From Silene conica (taxonomy: Eukaryota; Streptophyta; Magnoliopsida; Caryophyllales; Caryophyllaceae), in the NCBI GenBank assembly GCA_029255685.2, contig CM055312.2, positions 28,304,203 to 28,368,202 of the forward strand: 64,000 nucleotides of DNA, read 5' to 3'. A program made the position numbers and the translations under genes. Position 1 is the first letter of the stretch; each line of letters starts with the position of its first letter. This document shows, piece by piece, positions 34,711-45,282 of the stretch. Under the pieces are notes generated by a model that searched no databases, was not told the origin of the DNA, and saw only the letters and a program-made list of their open reading frames with translations.

Positions 34711-35985
34711 ATGCCTAGGAGCGACTCTAATTCCTTGTTGTCAACTTCCGAACCGGAGAGGCTTTTTCGGGCCTTAAGGAGGAAGACCATTGCAAGAGTA
34801 AGGATTGCCTCTCAAGCATCTACTAGCCATAACAACCCCTTTTCACCCGAACCACCAAGCCCCAATCAAAGCAATCCTAGCCCAACATCCGAAAGTTTCG
34901 ACAATCCGTTTTATCAATCACCACCACCATCACCACACGTTCCAAATCACCACCAAATTCATATAATGGCCGCTCTTCGTGATCATAACCGACCCAATCA
35001 CAATGACACCACAAATCCAATCAACTTTGGTACTCTCGTTCCTCAAAATTTTGAAATACACCCTTCACAAATGAGTTCTATCGAGAAGAACGCCTTTAGC
35101 GGGGCTTCTCACGAAGATGCTCATGGACACTTGCGAAAGTTCAAGGGTAAAGTCGCAATGATAAAGAAAACGAGAGTGCCCGATGAGACATTAAGGCTTA
35201 TGCTCTTCCCCTATTCCTTAACCGACAAGGCGGATAGGTGGTTAAATGTGCATGCTCCAAACACATTCACCACTTGGGACGACTTGGCAACGGCCTTCCT
35301 TGCCAAGTACTACCCATCCTCTAAAACCGCCATGCTACGGAATGAGATAACTCAATTTCAGCAAGACGAGGGAGAATCTTTGGGAGAATCTTTGGGAGAA
35401 GCTTGGGATAGATACCAAGATTTGCTTGCTAAGTGTCCCCACCACGGGATACCCACTTGGTACACGACCCAAACCTTTTTTCAGACTCTTCTCCGACGGA
35501 CGAAAGAAATGGTTAATGCATCGGCAGGGGGTAACTTTGACCACTTGCCGCATGAGGAGGGAACGGAGCTCATCAAAAAGATCGTTGATTCGGAGGAAAA
35601 TTATGGTACTCGGGGGAATGTCTTGAGAAAGAATAGCAAGTACCCTAGTGAGCACCTTTCCAACTCAAAGGCGAACGAGGAAACCAATGCCAAGTTGGAC
35701 ATGTTAACCAAGAAATTGGAAGAATTGACTAAGGGCTCCACTAGCAAAGAAACCAAGAGCAATGTCCCGGGGATGTACCAAGTAAATAGTGTTGCCTCAT
35801 GTGATTTGTGCGGAGGAAATGGGCACACATTTGAAGTATGTGCAAACAACTCAATTGAGGGAAGTGGAAGTGAGGAAGAATTGTATGCTTTCCAAGCATT
35901 CAATAATCCTAGAGGGCAAAATACTTTCAACCCCAATTCAAACTACTATCATCAAGGGATTAGAGGGAGTCCTTATATGAGTTAA
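34711..35985 (+). CDS. gag: Athila Gag
   Basis: First ATG at 34711 (M-P-R-S-D), 424 codons. A Pro/Ser/Asn-rich N-terminus is followed by the retrotransposon gag domain (about residues 130-310: L-R-K-F-K-G, D-K-A-D-R-W-L, W-D-D-L-A-T-A-F, C-P-H-H-G-I) and a zinc knuckle CDLCGGNGHTFEVC at residue 364. It forms the particle that packages element RNA. A 12-base duplication gives G-E-S-L-G-E-S-L-G-E near residue 230. The frame ends in TAA at 35983-35985, yet the same frame carries on directly into the Asn-rich linker and protease. The stop therefore probably split an originally continuous gag-pro-pol; a functional stop is less likely but not excluded. Confidence 0.85.
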   Translation: MPRSDSNSLLSTSEPERLFRALRRKTIARVRIASQASTSHNNPFSPEPPSPNQSNPSPTSESFDNPFYQSPPPSPHVPNHHQIHIMAALRDHNRPNHNDTTNPINFGTLVPQNFEIHPSQMSSIEKNAFSGASHEDAHGHLRKFKGKVAMIKKTRVPDETLRLMLFPYSLTDKADRWLNVHAPNTFTTWDDLATAFLAKYYPSSKTAMLRNEITQFQQDEGESLGESLGEAWDRYQDLLAKCPHHGIPTWYTTQTFFQTLLRRTKEMVNASAGGNFDHLPHEEGTELIKKIVDSEENYGTRGNVLRKNSKYPSEHLSNSKANEETNAKLDMLTKKLEELTKGSTSKETKSNVPGMYQVNSVASCDLCGGNGHTFEVCANNSIEGSGSEEELYAFQAFNNPRGQNTFNPNSNYYHQGIRGSPYMS

Positions 35986-37641
35986 AAAAGTACCAATGTG
36001 TTGGATCCTCATCAAATCCAACAACCTCAAGTGCAAAATCCCCCCGGTTTTCAACCAAGGGGTGGAAACTTCAACCCGAGGAACAATTTCAACAACAACA
36101 ATTTCTACCAAGGCAACCAATCTAATCAAGCCAATCATGGCTTTCAACAAAGTTTCAATGACCCGAACTTTAATCCCAATTTCCAAAACAACCAAAACCC
36201 ACAAAATTTCAATCCAAATTTCAACAACAACAACCAAAACCACAACCAACACCAAAACCAAAACTTCAATCCACCACCATTTCAAAACAACCCCAATCAA
36301 AATCAAAACAACTACAACCACAACCCACAAAATCCCAACAACCCAAATTACAACCCAAATTTCAACCAAAACTTTCCACCAAACAACCAAGGCCAAAACT
36401 TCAACAATCAAGCTCCGAAAGGCAACTCCCAAGGTGGGGGTGCAAGGAATGATTATGGGTTCCCCTTGCCCCTCACCAATGCACCTCACCAAGATACGAG
36501 TGATTCCCAAGTGGGAGAGTTATTGAAGCTTGTCAAGAACATGCAAGCAACTCACACCCAAGAGATGGCGAATTTGAAGAGTGCCAACCAAAGGGAGATA
36601 CGGAAAATGGAGGCTCGAGTTGCCTCTCAAGCTCTAGCAAATCCACAAAGGCCACCAGGCGGCTTCCTTGCCCAAGGTCAAAGTTCCAAAGATGCCTCAC
36701 ACAATCACCAAGCACATGCGGTGATCTTGAGAAGTGGAACGGAGCTAGAGGATCCGTACAAAGACTACAATTATGGTGAAGAAGAGCCTATTTTGGAGCT
36801 TGTGAAAGAGAAAGGAAAGGAAGTTGATGGTGGCACTTCAAGGGATGATGACTTTTATGTGGAGGACCTCCCTTATGAGGAGAAAGAAGAAGAAGTTATC
36901 TTGGAGGAGGTAGATGCTAGACAAGAAGAGTTGGTTTCACAACCAACTACTAAGGTAACAAGCAAGCCAACACCCACCAAGGTACTATCTAACCCTCAAC
37001 CAACTAGCTTGCCTTATCCTTCAAGGGCCTTGAAGGGAAAGGAAAACTTCAAGTTCACAAACTTTTGTAAAATGATTGAAAAACTTGAAGTGACTCTTCC
37101 CTTTACGGAGGTGATATTGAATATGCCGACTTACTCCAAATTTTTAAAAGAAATCTTGTCGGGAAAGAGAACCTTGGGTGACCAAGAAGTAATGGCTATG
37201 AGGGAGGAGTGTAGTGCACTTCTCCTCCAAAAGGAGCCAAAGAAACTTGGTGACCCGGGGAGTTTCTCTATCCCTTGCATAGTCGGCGGCATTCCAATCT
37301 CTCGTGCCCTTTGTGATTTAGGAGCTAGTGTAAGTGTGCTCCCTTTGAAAGTTGCAAAAAGAATTGGCTTGAATGATTTAGTTCCCACAAGTATTACCCT
37401 CCAATTGGCGGATAGGTCCGTCAAGCGCCCTTTGGGAGTGCTTGAGGACGTACCCGTCAAGGTGGGTAAACATTTAATCCAGGCCGATTTTGTTGTCCTT
37501 GATATCCCGGAGGATAGCCACACTCCCATCATCCTTGGTAGGCCTTTCTTGGCTACCGGAGGCGTCTTGATAGACGTTAATAATGGGCGGCTCACCTTTA
37601 GAGTTGGGGATGACAAAATTGAGTTTAATCTACCTACTATG
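35986..37641 (+). pseudogene. Athila linker and protease, 5' part of pro-pol
   Basis: Same frame as Gag, after its TAA. A long Asn/Gln/Pro-rich stretch (to about 36430) is followed by a charged region (36770-36950) and a retropepsin-like protease with D-L-G-A-S at 37315 (flanked by R-A-L-C and V-S-V-L-P) and the partner motif I-I-L-G-R-P-F-L near 37530. The protease would cut the polyprotein. Copia C is inserted at 37642, inside coding sequence. The frame matches that of the pol part at 46362 when the element and one TSD copy are discounted, so only the insertion breaks it there. Confidence 0.82.
37637..37641. repeat. Target site duplication CTATG (left, Copia C)
   Basis: CTATG before TGTGGGG; repeated at 46357-46361. 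Confidence 0.92.
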
Positions 37642-38715
37642 TGTGGGGAATAAAACGTGTATTCGCCCTTTAATTGCAGGATTATAATGAAAATTACAGT
37701 CGTGAATATCGTCATAAGATTAAAAAGCATAAGAAAAGAAGTACAACCTTTAGTCCTCGCGCAAAAGGCCTAAGAACAGGAATTAACACAAATTCCCTCC
37801 TATAACTTGCACCCAAGACTTAGAATGAGACGAGGCCGCGTGTGCTAGAAATCCTCTCCAACTGCCTTGCAATATTGGGAGAGCTATTGAGTTTTAGATG
37901 TGAGATCTGAGGTTTTGGGAGAAGAATGCTCTCAAAAAACCTAATTTTTACCTTGAGATAATTTGACAGTGCAACAAGAGTAGTCTACATAAGGAGAAGG
38001 ACTCTCCTTATGTAGCCTCCTGTTTCGGCCGAAATAGGGTTTGGGTAGGAGTGGGCTTTCCACTCTTACCTTATCCCAATGCGTGATTCGACCCAATTGC
38101 TTAAATATAATTCGCGGGTTTATAATTATAAATCGTAACATGTTATCAGATATTAATACAGTCGATGTATTAATAACGGTCTGATAAAATACGATATTGT
38201 ATAATTGCCCAAATTAATATAACTGTTTATATTAATACGCGAATACAATATTTAATTAAATATAACCGTTTATATTTAATTTACGAATTAATCTTGTAAT
38301 CCGTATTAGCTAAAATTATTTAATCCGTATTAAATAATAATCTCAACATCTTATTGACTAATTTATTAGTCAATACCTCTGACTAACTGTTTAGTCGTAT
38401 CCGGCAAAATGTGACTGTATTTTCATACCTTCACATCTCTCAAACGTGTCCTATAGGTGTGACGTATAGGGACCAGTTGATCACCGCCATCCGTATGACA
38501 ATAACGTCAAACTTATCTAGCAAGCCAACCGTTATTGATAAACGTGGATCAACTGGTAATAATACAATAGTATGCCCTTGTGATCCTTAAAGAGATTTAA
38601 TAAGTCATTGTACTTAATTGTCAAGGACACCAGCCCCAACAATCTCCCACTTGTCCGTACAAGGGTATGTGCAATGACGTTATCACACTACATGTGGAGG
38701 ACACAAGCTCCAACA
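37642..38715 (-). repeat. Copia C 3' LTR
   Basis: 1074 bp. In + orientation TGTGGGGAAT to CTCCAACA. Hairpin copy at 38473-38556. Confidence 0.93.
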
Positions 38716-39503
38716 AACTCCCACTTGTCCGTACAAGTGTAGGTGCGATAACCGAATCTCATATCCTTTTAAAATTTCTCCCACTCAATGTAAGACAATT
38801 TGCAAATCCGCATTCGCAAAGGTCGTATCTCACAAGCGATCTGTATCAAGAGTGGTTTCCCCGACTAGAGAGTAACTTAACTGATAAAACGAATCTGTAT
38901 TCGAGCATGGCCATGCATTTCAGTTACTACTCCTCGAGTGGCCCTGAGAAATGATAAAATCCTGATAAGGGTTTGGATATTTCCCTCAACTCGAATCCTG
39001 CCGATATCGCCCAGCATGAAATAACCCAGAAAAAATCCTCTTGGCCCCTGTTACGGTGACCGTGGGAAAGAAACCAAAGTTACCCAAAATCTGTCTTAAT
39101 CTCAAGAAACAGTTGAAAGTCAAAAGACTCGACTCTAAGGAACACTATGGAGGTCCTATCCACGACCTGGCACCCAATGTTATAAAACATTTAGGACTCC
39201 ATAACGCTGTCACGGGGTGTCCTACGAGATATCCGTATAACTCGCCTTTGTGATTGGTCAGTCAGCCGCGTGACTTATGGCTCGTTGAACCCACCATCAA
39301 CCAACGTCACAAAATGATTACCTGAGTTATCAGCTCAAGTGGGTAATCAAGGACCAAAACGATGTAATGTTAATCAGTTCACTTTGTGGTGTTCAAAATT
39401 GGCGTACAATTCCACATGAGAAACAAAACATTATATATCATAACAATAAGGTTGAATAGAGTACACGAGAAAATGAATTATTACATGAATTCATAAAAGA
39501 GTA
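38716..39503 (-). other. Copia C 3' untranslated region and polypurine tracts
   Basis: Non-coding. Sense-strand purine tract GGACAAGTGGGAGTT (38716-38730) abuts the LTR. A second tract, CATTGAGTGGGAGA (38777-38790), is identical to the upstream tract of Copia A at 20217-20230. Confidence 0.75.
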
Positions 39504-42500
39504 CTACAACTTAGGAACACATCCAATTCCCATGGAATGAATGTGCCCTTCATGCTTATCACGTGGTAATGCTTTTGTGAGAGGATCAGCTATGTTGTCA
39601 TCCGTAGCGATCTTATCAATGAAAATCTCCTTTTGCTCCACGTAATCTCTGATTAGATGAGCTTTCCGTTGTACATGTCTAGCCTTGCTGCTAGACTTAT
39701 GCTCCTTAGCTTGGAAGATGGCACCGCTATTGTCACAATAAACGGTGATTGGGTCATTCGAACTAGGCACTACCGAGAGTCCTTGTAAGAATTGACGCAT
39801 CCATATTGCTTCCTTAGTTGCTTCCGAGGCGGCATAGTACTCGGACTCAGTCGTAGAATCTGCTGTAACACTCTGTTTAGAACTTTTCCAGCTGACAGCA
39901 GCGCCATTAAGAGTAAAAACGAATCCAGACTGAGATTTCGAGTCATCTCGATCCGTTTGGAAGCTAGCATCTGCGTAACCCGTGGCGCAGAGCGTCGAGT
40001 CGCCTCCGTAAGTCAATCCCCAATATTTAGTCCTCCGTAGGTACTTAAGAATGTTTTTCACGGCCATCCAGTGTTGTTCACCTGGATGAGCTTGGAATCG
40101 ACTAGTCATACTCAATGCATATGCAACGTCTGGACGTGTGCATATCATGGCATACATGATCGATCCTATTGCCGAAGCATAAGGAATCCGACTCATGCGC
40201 TCTTTCTCTTCCACTGACTTAGCTTCTTGAGACTTGCTCAAGTGAAGCCTAGGAGTCATAGGAAGGAACCCCTTCTTGGAGTTCGTCATGCTGAATCTCT
40301 CCAGAATCTTCTCTATATAAGACTCCTGACTGAGAGACAACATCCGTCGTGATCTATCCCTGTAGATACGGATGCCCAAAATTCTTTGTGCCTCTCCCAG
40401 ATCTTTCATCTGGAAATGGTTTTTCAACCATGCTTTAACCGAAGATAAGAGAGGTATGTCATTCCCAATCAAGAGTATGTCGTCGACATACAGTACTAGG
40501 AATACAATCTTGCTCCCACTCGACTTGATATAGAGACATGGTTCCTCGACTGATCGAATGAACCCATTCTCTTTTATCACTTGGTCGAAGCGATGATTCC
40601 AACTCCGCGATGCTTGCTTAAGTCCATAGATGGAACGCTTAAGCTTGCAAACTTTCTTAGGATGTGCTGGATCGATGAAACCCTCGGGTTGTACCATGTA
40701 CAACTCTTCCTCCAAATAACCGTTTAAGAAGGCGGTTTTAACGTCCATTTGCCATATTTCATAATCATGAAATGCGGCGATCGCTAAGATAATCCGAATG
40801 GAACGTAGCATGACTACGGGTGCAAAGATCTCATCATAGTGCAAGCCTGGCACTTGAGTGAAACCTTTAGCAACTAGTCTAGCCTTGTGGATATCTTGTT
40901 GTCCTTCCACGGCATGCTTTATCTTATAAAGCCATTTGCATTGAAGGGGACGTACCTTTGCAGGTAGGTCCACAAGATCCCACACGTTGTTCTCATACAT
41001 GGAGGCCATCTCAGATTGCATGGCTTCTAGCCATAGCTTTGAGTCAGAACTAGTCATGGCACCTTTATAGGTTTTGGGTTCATTACCCTCTAGGAGTAAG
41101 ACGTCATCTGTATCATGTTCCTCGACCATACCAATGTATCTGTCCGGTGGAATAGAGACTCTTCCCGACCTCCTAGGTTCCTCAGGAATATCTACCACAG
41201 CCTCGGTTGAAGGGACTGTTTCCTCCAATGGTTGCTCGGTAGTTGGTTCTTGAACCTCCGATAACTCGAAGGTTCTATTACTCGACTTGTTCTCGAGGAA
41301 TTCTTTCTCTAAGAACGTCGCACTAGCCGCAACAAAAACACGTTGTTCGGTAGGCGAGTAGAAGTAATGACCAAAAGTTCCCTTTTGATAGCCTATAAAG
41401 TATGTCTTGACCGATCGCGGGCCGAGCTTATCCTCGTGTCTCCACTTGACATAAGCCTCGCAGCCCCAAACCCGAATAAAGGACAAGTTAGGGACCGTTC
41501 CCTTCCATAATTCGTATGGACTCTTGTCAACAGCTTTAGACGGACTTCGGTTAAGTATTAGAGCGGCCGACAAAAGAGCATAGCCCCATAATGAATCAGG
41601 CACGACGGTGTGACTCATCATGGATCGAACCATATCAAGTAAAGTTCGATTTCTCCGTTCGGACACACCATTTAATTGTGGTGTTCCAGGTGGAGTCAAC
41701 TGTAGCACGATCCCACAGTCTTTAAGGTGTTGATCAAACTCGTGTGAAAGATACTCACCACCACGATCCGAACGTAGTGTTTTAATCTTTCTACCCAGCT
41801 GGTTCTGTACCCGATTCTGGTATTCTTTGAACTTGTCAAAGGATTCACTTTTATGTTTAATCAAGTAGACATAGCCATATCTACTCAAATCATCCGTGAA
41901 AGTGATGAAATACCTATAGCCTTCTCGTGCGTTGATCGACATAGGGCCACATACGTCCGTATGTATGAGTCCTAATAGGTCGGCAGCGCGCATTCCAACA
42001 CCTTTGAAGGAAATACGAGTCATTTTACCGATGAGACATGATTCACACGTGCCATATGATTCGAAATCAAAGGGCGATATAGCTCCATTCTGTATGAGCT
42101 GTTTTACGCGTTTCTCATTTATGTGTCCCATACGACAATGCCATAGGTAAGTTTGATCTTTGTCACCTACCTTTAATCTTTTATTATTCACATGTAATAT
42201 CTCGGTTGTTTGATCTAAAATATAAATTCCATTCATGGAAACTGCCTTGCCATATATCATATTGTGTAAGGAGAAAATACAGCTATTATTCTCTATTACA
42301 AATGAAAAGCCGAGTTTGTCAAGTGCAGAAACTGAAATAACGTTTTTGGATAAACTAGGAACATAATAACAGTTATATAAAAATAACTCGAATCCACTTG
42401 GAAGCTGGATCACGTATGTTCCCTTCGAGACTGCAGCAACGCGTGCTCCATTCCCGACTCGCAGGTCCACCTCACCCTTGGTTAGGGGTTCTTGGTTTCG

Positions 42501-43535
42501 GAGGCCCTGCACATGATTACATAGATGAGAACCACAACCAGTATCAAGTACCCAAGTTCCGCAACTTGCATGGTTAATCTCAATCATGTGAATAAAAGAA
42601 GAAGAAGACATACCAACAGGAGTAACACGGCCTGCCTTAATGTCCTCGCGATACACGGGGCATGAGCGCCTCCAATGCCCAGTCTTGTGGCAATGGTGAC
42701 ATTCCATGCTTGTATCCTTGCTCTTTATCTTGCCTTGTGAGTTGCTCGACTCACCTGGCCCACTCTTAGCAAATCCTGGTTTCTTGAACCTGGGCTTACC
42801 TACTGCTAGGTCGCCCTGAGCTTTAGCCTTCCCTTTACCCTTTCCCTTACTGGCGATCATGAGAACATCCTGCTTCATGCTCCCACTTAACTTTAGATCC
42901 TTCTCAGTCTGTACGAGAAGGGAGTGGAGCTCATGAGGAGTCTTCTTCATGTCGTTCATATAGTAGTTGGCCCTAAAGAGGGCGAACCCATTATGAAGCG
43001 AATGAAGCATACGATCAACGATTATGTTCTCACTGATCTTGCAGTTCAGGGTCTCCAGTTTCTCGATATTCTCAATCATGTGAAGAATATGTGGGCTAAC
43101 AGCTTGGCCCTTCTGGAGTTTCGCCTCAAAGAAGCGACAGGTATGCTCATAAGAAACGATTCTCGGAGCCTTGGAGAATTCGTTAGTGAGCGTGGTGAAA
43201 ATCTTGTTTGCACCATGGGTTATGAAGCGTCTTTGCAAATTGGATTCCATTGCATAGATGAGTACGTTCTTTATCGCACCCGCTTCCATGACGAAGTCGC
43301 TATGAGCGCGAACATCGTTGGCTCTAGCTCCAGTTCCTGGGTGTGCCGGAATGGGCTCAGTTAAATACTTAAGCTTTCCGTCAGCAATGGCAGCATTCCG
43401 TAGTGCTGCCTCCCAGTCAGAGAAGTTTGACCCATCATTCCTCAGTCTAGTTGACTGATTCATGGAGTCCATGAAGGCCTTTAGCCAGGATTCACGTGCT
43501 AGCTTGGCACTTGGCATTGGGTCTTCACCAGCCAT
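39504..43535 (-). CDS. gag-pol: Copia C Gag-Pol polyprotein, intact
   Basis: ATG at 43535 to TAG at 39504-39506, 1343 codons without a break. Gag (about 10-225); zinc knuckle C279-C282-H287-C292; protease D-T-G at 331-333; integrase H466, H471, C497, C500 and core D527, D590, E626 (35 residues between the last two); reverse transcriptase about 845-1090 with D931 and Y-V-D-D at 1016-1019; RNase H with D1189, E1230, D1268; a typical A-D-P-L-T-K tail. The order gag-protease-integrase-reverse transcriptase-RNase H defines Ty1/copia. All listed catalytic residues are present, so the product could be functional. Acts in cytoplasmic particles, then integrates cDNA in the nucleus. Confidence 0.95.
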   Translation of the reverse strand: MAGEDPMPSAKLARESWLKAFMDSMNQSTRLRNDGSNFSDWEAALRNAAIADGKLKYLTEPIPAHPGTGARANDVRAHSDFVMEAGAIKNVLIYAMESNLQRRFITHGANKIFTTLTNEFSKAPRIVSYEHTCRFFEAKLQKGQAVSPHILHMIENIEKLETLNCKISENIIVDRMLHSLHNGFALFRANYYMNDMKKTPHELHSLLVQTEKDLKLSGSMKQDVLMIASKGKGKGKAKAQGDLAVGKPRFKKPGFAKSGPGESSNSQGKIKSKDTSMECHHCHKTGHWRRSCPVYREDIKAGRVTPVGMSSSSFIHMIEINHASCGTWVLDTGCGSHLCNHVQGLRNQEPLTKGEVDLRVGNGARVAAVSKGTYVIQLPSGFELFLYNCYYVPSLSKNVISVSALDKLGFSFVIENNSCIFSLHNMIYGKAVSMNGIYILDQTTEILHVNNKRLKVGDKDQTYLWHCRMGHINEKRVKQLIQNGAISPFDFESYGTCESCLIGKMTRISFKGVGMRAADLLGLIHTDVCGPMSINAREGYRYFITFTDDLSRYGYVYLIKHKSESFDKFKEYQNRVQNQLGRKIKTLRSDRGGEYLSHEFDQHLKDCGIVLQLTPPGTPQLNGVSERRNRTLLDMVRSMMSHTVVPDSLWGYALLSAALILNRSPSKAVDKSPYELWKGTVPNLSFIRVWGCEAYVKWRHEDKLGPRSVKTYFIGYQKGTFGHYFYSPTEQRVFVAASATFLEKEFLENKSSNRTFELSEVQEPTTEQPLEETVPSTEAVVDIPEEPRRSGRVSIPPDRYIGMVEEHDTDDVLLLEGNEPKTYKGAMTSSDSKLWLEAMQSEMASMYENNVWDLVDLPAKVRPLQCKWLYKIKHAVEGQQDIHKARLVAKGFTQVPGLHYDEIFAPVVMLRSIRIILAIAAFHDYEIWQMDVKTAFLNGYLEEELYMVQPEGFIDPAHPKKVCKLKRSIYGLKQASRSWNHRFDQVIKENGFIRSVEEPCLYIKSSGSKIVFLVLYVDDILLIGNDIPLLSSVKAWLKNHFQMKDLGEAQRILGIRIYRDRSRRMLSLSQESYIEKILERFSMTNSKKGFLPMTPRLHLSKSQEAKSVEEKERMSRIPYASAIGSIMYAMICTRPDVAYALSMTSRFQAHPGEQHWMAVKNILKYLRRTKYWGLTYGGDSTLCATGYADASFQTDRDDSKSQSGFVFTLNGAAVSWKSSKQSVTADSTTESEYYAASEATKEAIWMRQFLQGLSVVPSSNDPITVYCDNSGAIFQAKEHKSSSKARHVQRKAHLIRDYVEQKEIFIDKIATDDNIADPLTKALPRDKHEGHIHSMGIGCVPKL

Positions 43536-44881
43536 TATAGTTATACAGCAGTTTTAATGAACGTGTTCTACACTGAAAAGGAAGATAAAACAAAACCATA
43601 TAAGCAACTTATTGTTGTGATTTAAGTCTATATTAAATTGAATTTAAACTCGTAGACTCATGCATTTATATAATTGATCTCCCTCAAGAATTATATAAAC
43701 GATCCGAAGACTCAATTTCCGTATATTGATAAGCCCACAGTTTGGCTAATTCCAATCGTTGGAACTCTTGGTCGATAGATTTCCGTATATCCTATCTATT
43801 AGTCCATCTCAGTCACTAGATATTATCGAGTGACCATGATGTTGAGATAAAATAAATCATCTGTTCCCATTTACCCGACGTAGAAGGGGTCATATTATGC
43901 CTACCGACGAAGAAGGGATTCATGGGAGGCTGATTTATAAAGACTAATCTCAATTTTTGGTTATACGAGGAAGACCCCATCAACTCTTATTTATCCATAT
44001 ATAAGTGAACTAAAAACTAGCATTTGCGTGAATGAATTAAATAAAGTGATGGCTTTGCAAATGACATGTGACATCTGTATTGTCACAGAAAACTAACGCG
44101 TGACCTCTACATGAGTCAGTTTTCAGGCATGATATAGGTGGTTTGGTTTTAGGCGGAATATGATGCAAGCTATTATCGATGAAAGCATAAAGATAAATGC
44201 AATAAACGTAAATAAAAGTCCTAGTGTGGCCTATCCTACCAAAATAAACATAAAACAACTTGGAATCCACTGTTGGACCCTAGAAGCTTGTCTTGATGTT
44301 CCATCTTGGTCCTTGCAGCGGGAGTGAGCATCCGGTCTCCGTCTTCTCTTTGGTCTTCACAAAATTACTAATTTAAATTACAAAAGTAGTCCTAGATACA
44401 TTCTAATTTAAATACAAAAGTAATTACATGGCAAAAACCCAAAACGGAGATTCAAGATCTCAAAATTACAAGCAAGACTGTGTCCCATCATTACGGTGAC
44501 ACAATCTCCTAAGGCCACACTAAGTTACAACCGTTTGCAAAAATTAAATACGTTATTGAAAGCATTCAAGGCATTCACAAGACGATAAATAAAATGCATC
44601 AACTAAATAAAATTTATACATGACATAATACTGTTATTATGATTAATAAATTTATACCAAACCACCTTTTAAGATTAAAATTAAGTGACTATACCGTTTT
44701 AATCACCAATCTTAATAAACATATAATCCATTGTTTTAAACTGTTTTAAAAACAATATGTATCAAACGAGGGTGAACCGTTTCACAAAATAATATACTAT
44801 TTCCGTATATAGTATATTATTTTAAGCCATGTGAAAATAAGAAAACAAGTTATTTTCGAAAAGGAACTGCCCGAAACGAGA

Positions 44882-45193
44882 GCACTCGATCGAGCAACAG
44901 GGGCACTCGATCGAGTGTCAGGGTCACTCGATCGATTGCAGCAGGGCTCGATCGAGTGGCTTGTAAAAATTGCAAATCGCTGCACTTTTAAATTAAAACG
45001 AGTTTATAACTTGGATTTAAAACGTGTAAATCATAAATAAACAACAACAAAGGATCCACATATTGCTAAAAATATCGATTAATTAACAATATGCAAATTA
45101 TAATCGAAAACAAGATCGATTTCTCACAAAAACTCACGCACGGGGCCTGGTACGAGGGCACTCGATCGAGTGCAACAGGTACTCGATCGAGTG
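44882..45193. repeat. CACTCGATCGAGTG palindrome cluster
   Basis: Units at 44882-44896 (decayed), 44904-44917 (perfect), 44925-44938 (one change), 44947-44958 (shortened), 45159-45172 (perfect) and 45181-45193. The first four are about 21 bp apart. Confidence 0.8.
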
Positions 45194-45268
45194 CCTAGGC
45201 AGATTGTACGGTTTTTATAAATTTTAAATCCTATGAAAGACACAATTGTAAAATTTCCATGGCCTAAG

Positions 45269-45280
45269 GCTCTGATACCA
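45269..45280 (-). other. Copia C primer binding site, initiator Met tRNA
   Basis: Sense strand TGGTATCAGAGC two bases inside the 5' LTR. Confidence 0.9.
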
Positions 45281-45282
45281 CT

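Larger units (their letters stand above)
43536..45282 (-). other. Copia C leader with CGATCG palindromes
   Basis: 1.75 kb non-coding. Holds six palindromic units based on CACTCGATCGAGTG at 44882-44958 (four) and 45159-45193 (two), and the conserved short leader ORF beginning M-N-P-F-F at 43923. The primer site is at 45269-45280. Confidence 0.75.

Noticed and set aside
35938..36510. 190-codon minus-strand open frame rich in Val, Ile and Leu
   Set aside because: Shadow of the Asn/Gln-rich repeat coding region on the + strand.
36000..37650. Domesticated aspartic protease gene
   Set aside because: Flanked by gag and pol of the same Athila element in the same frame.
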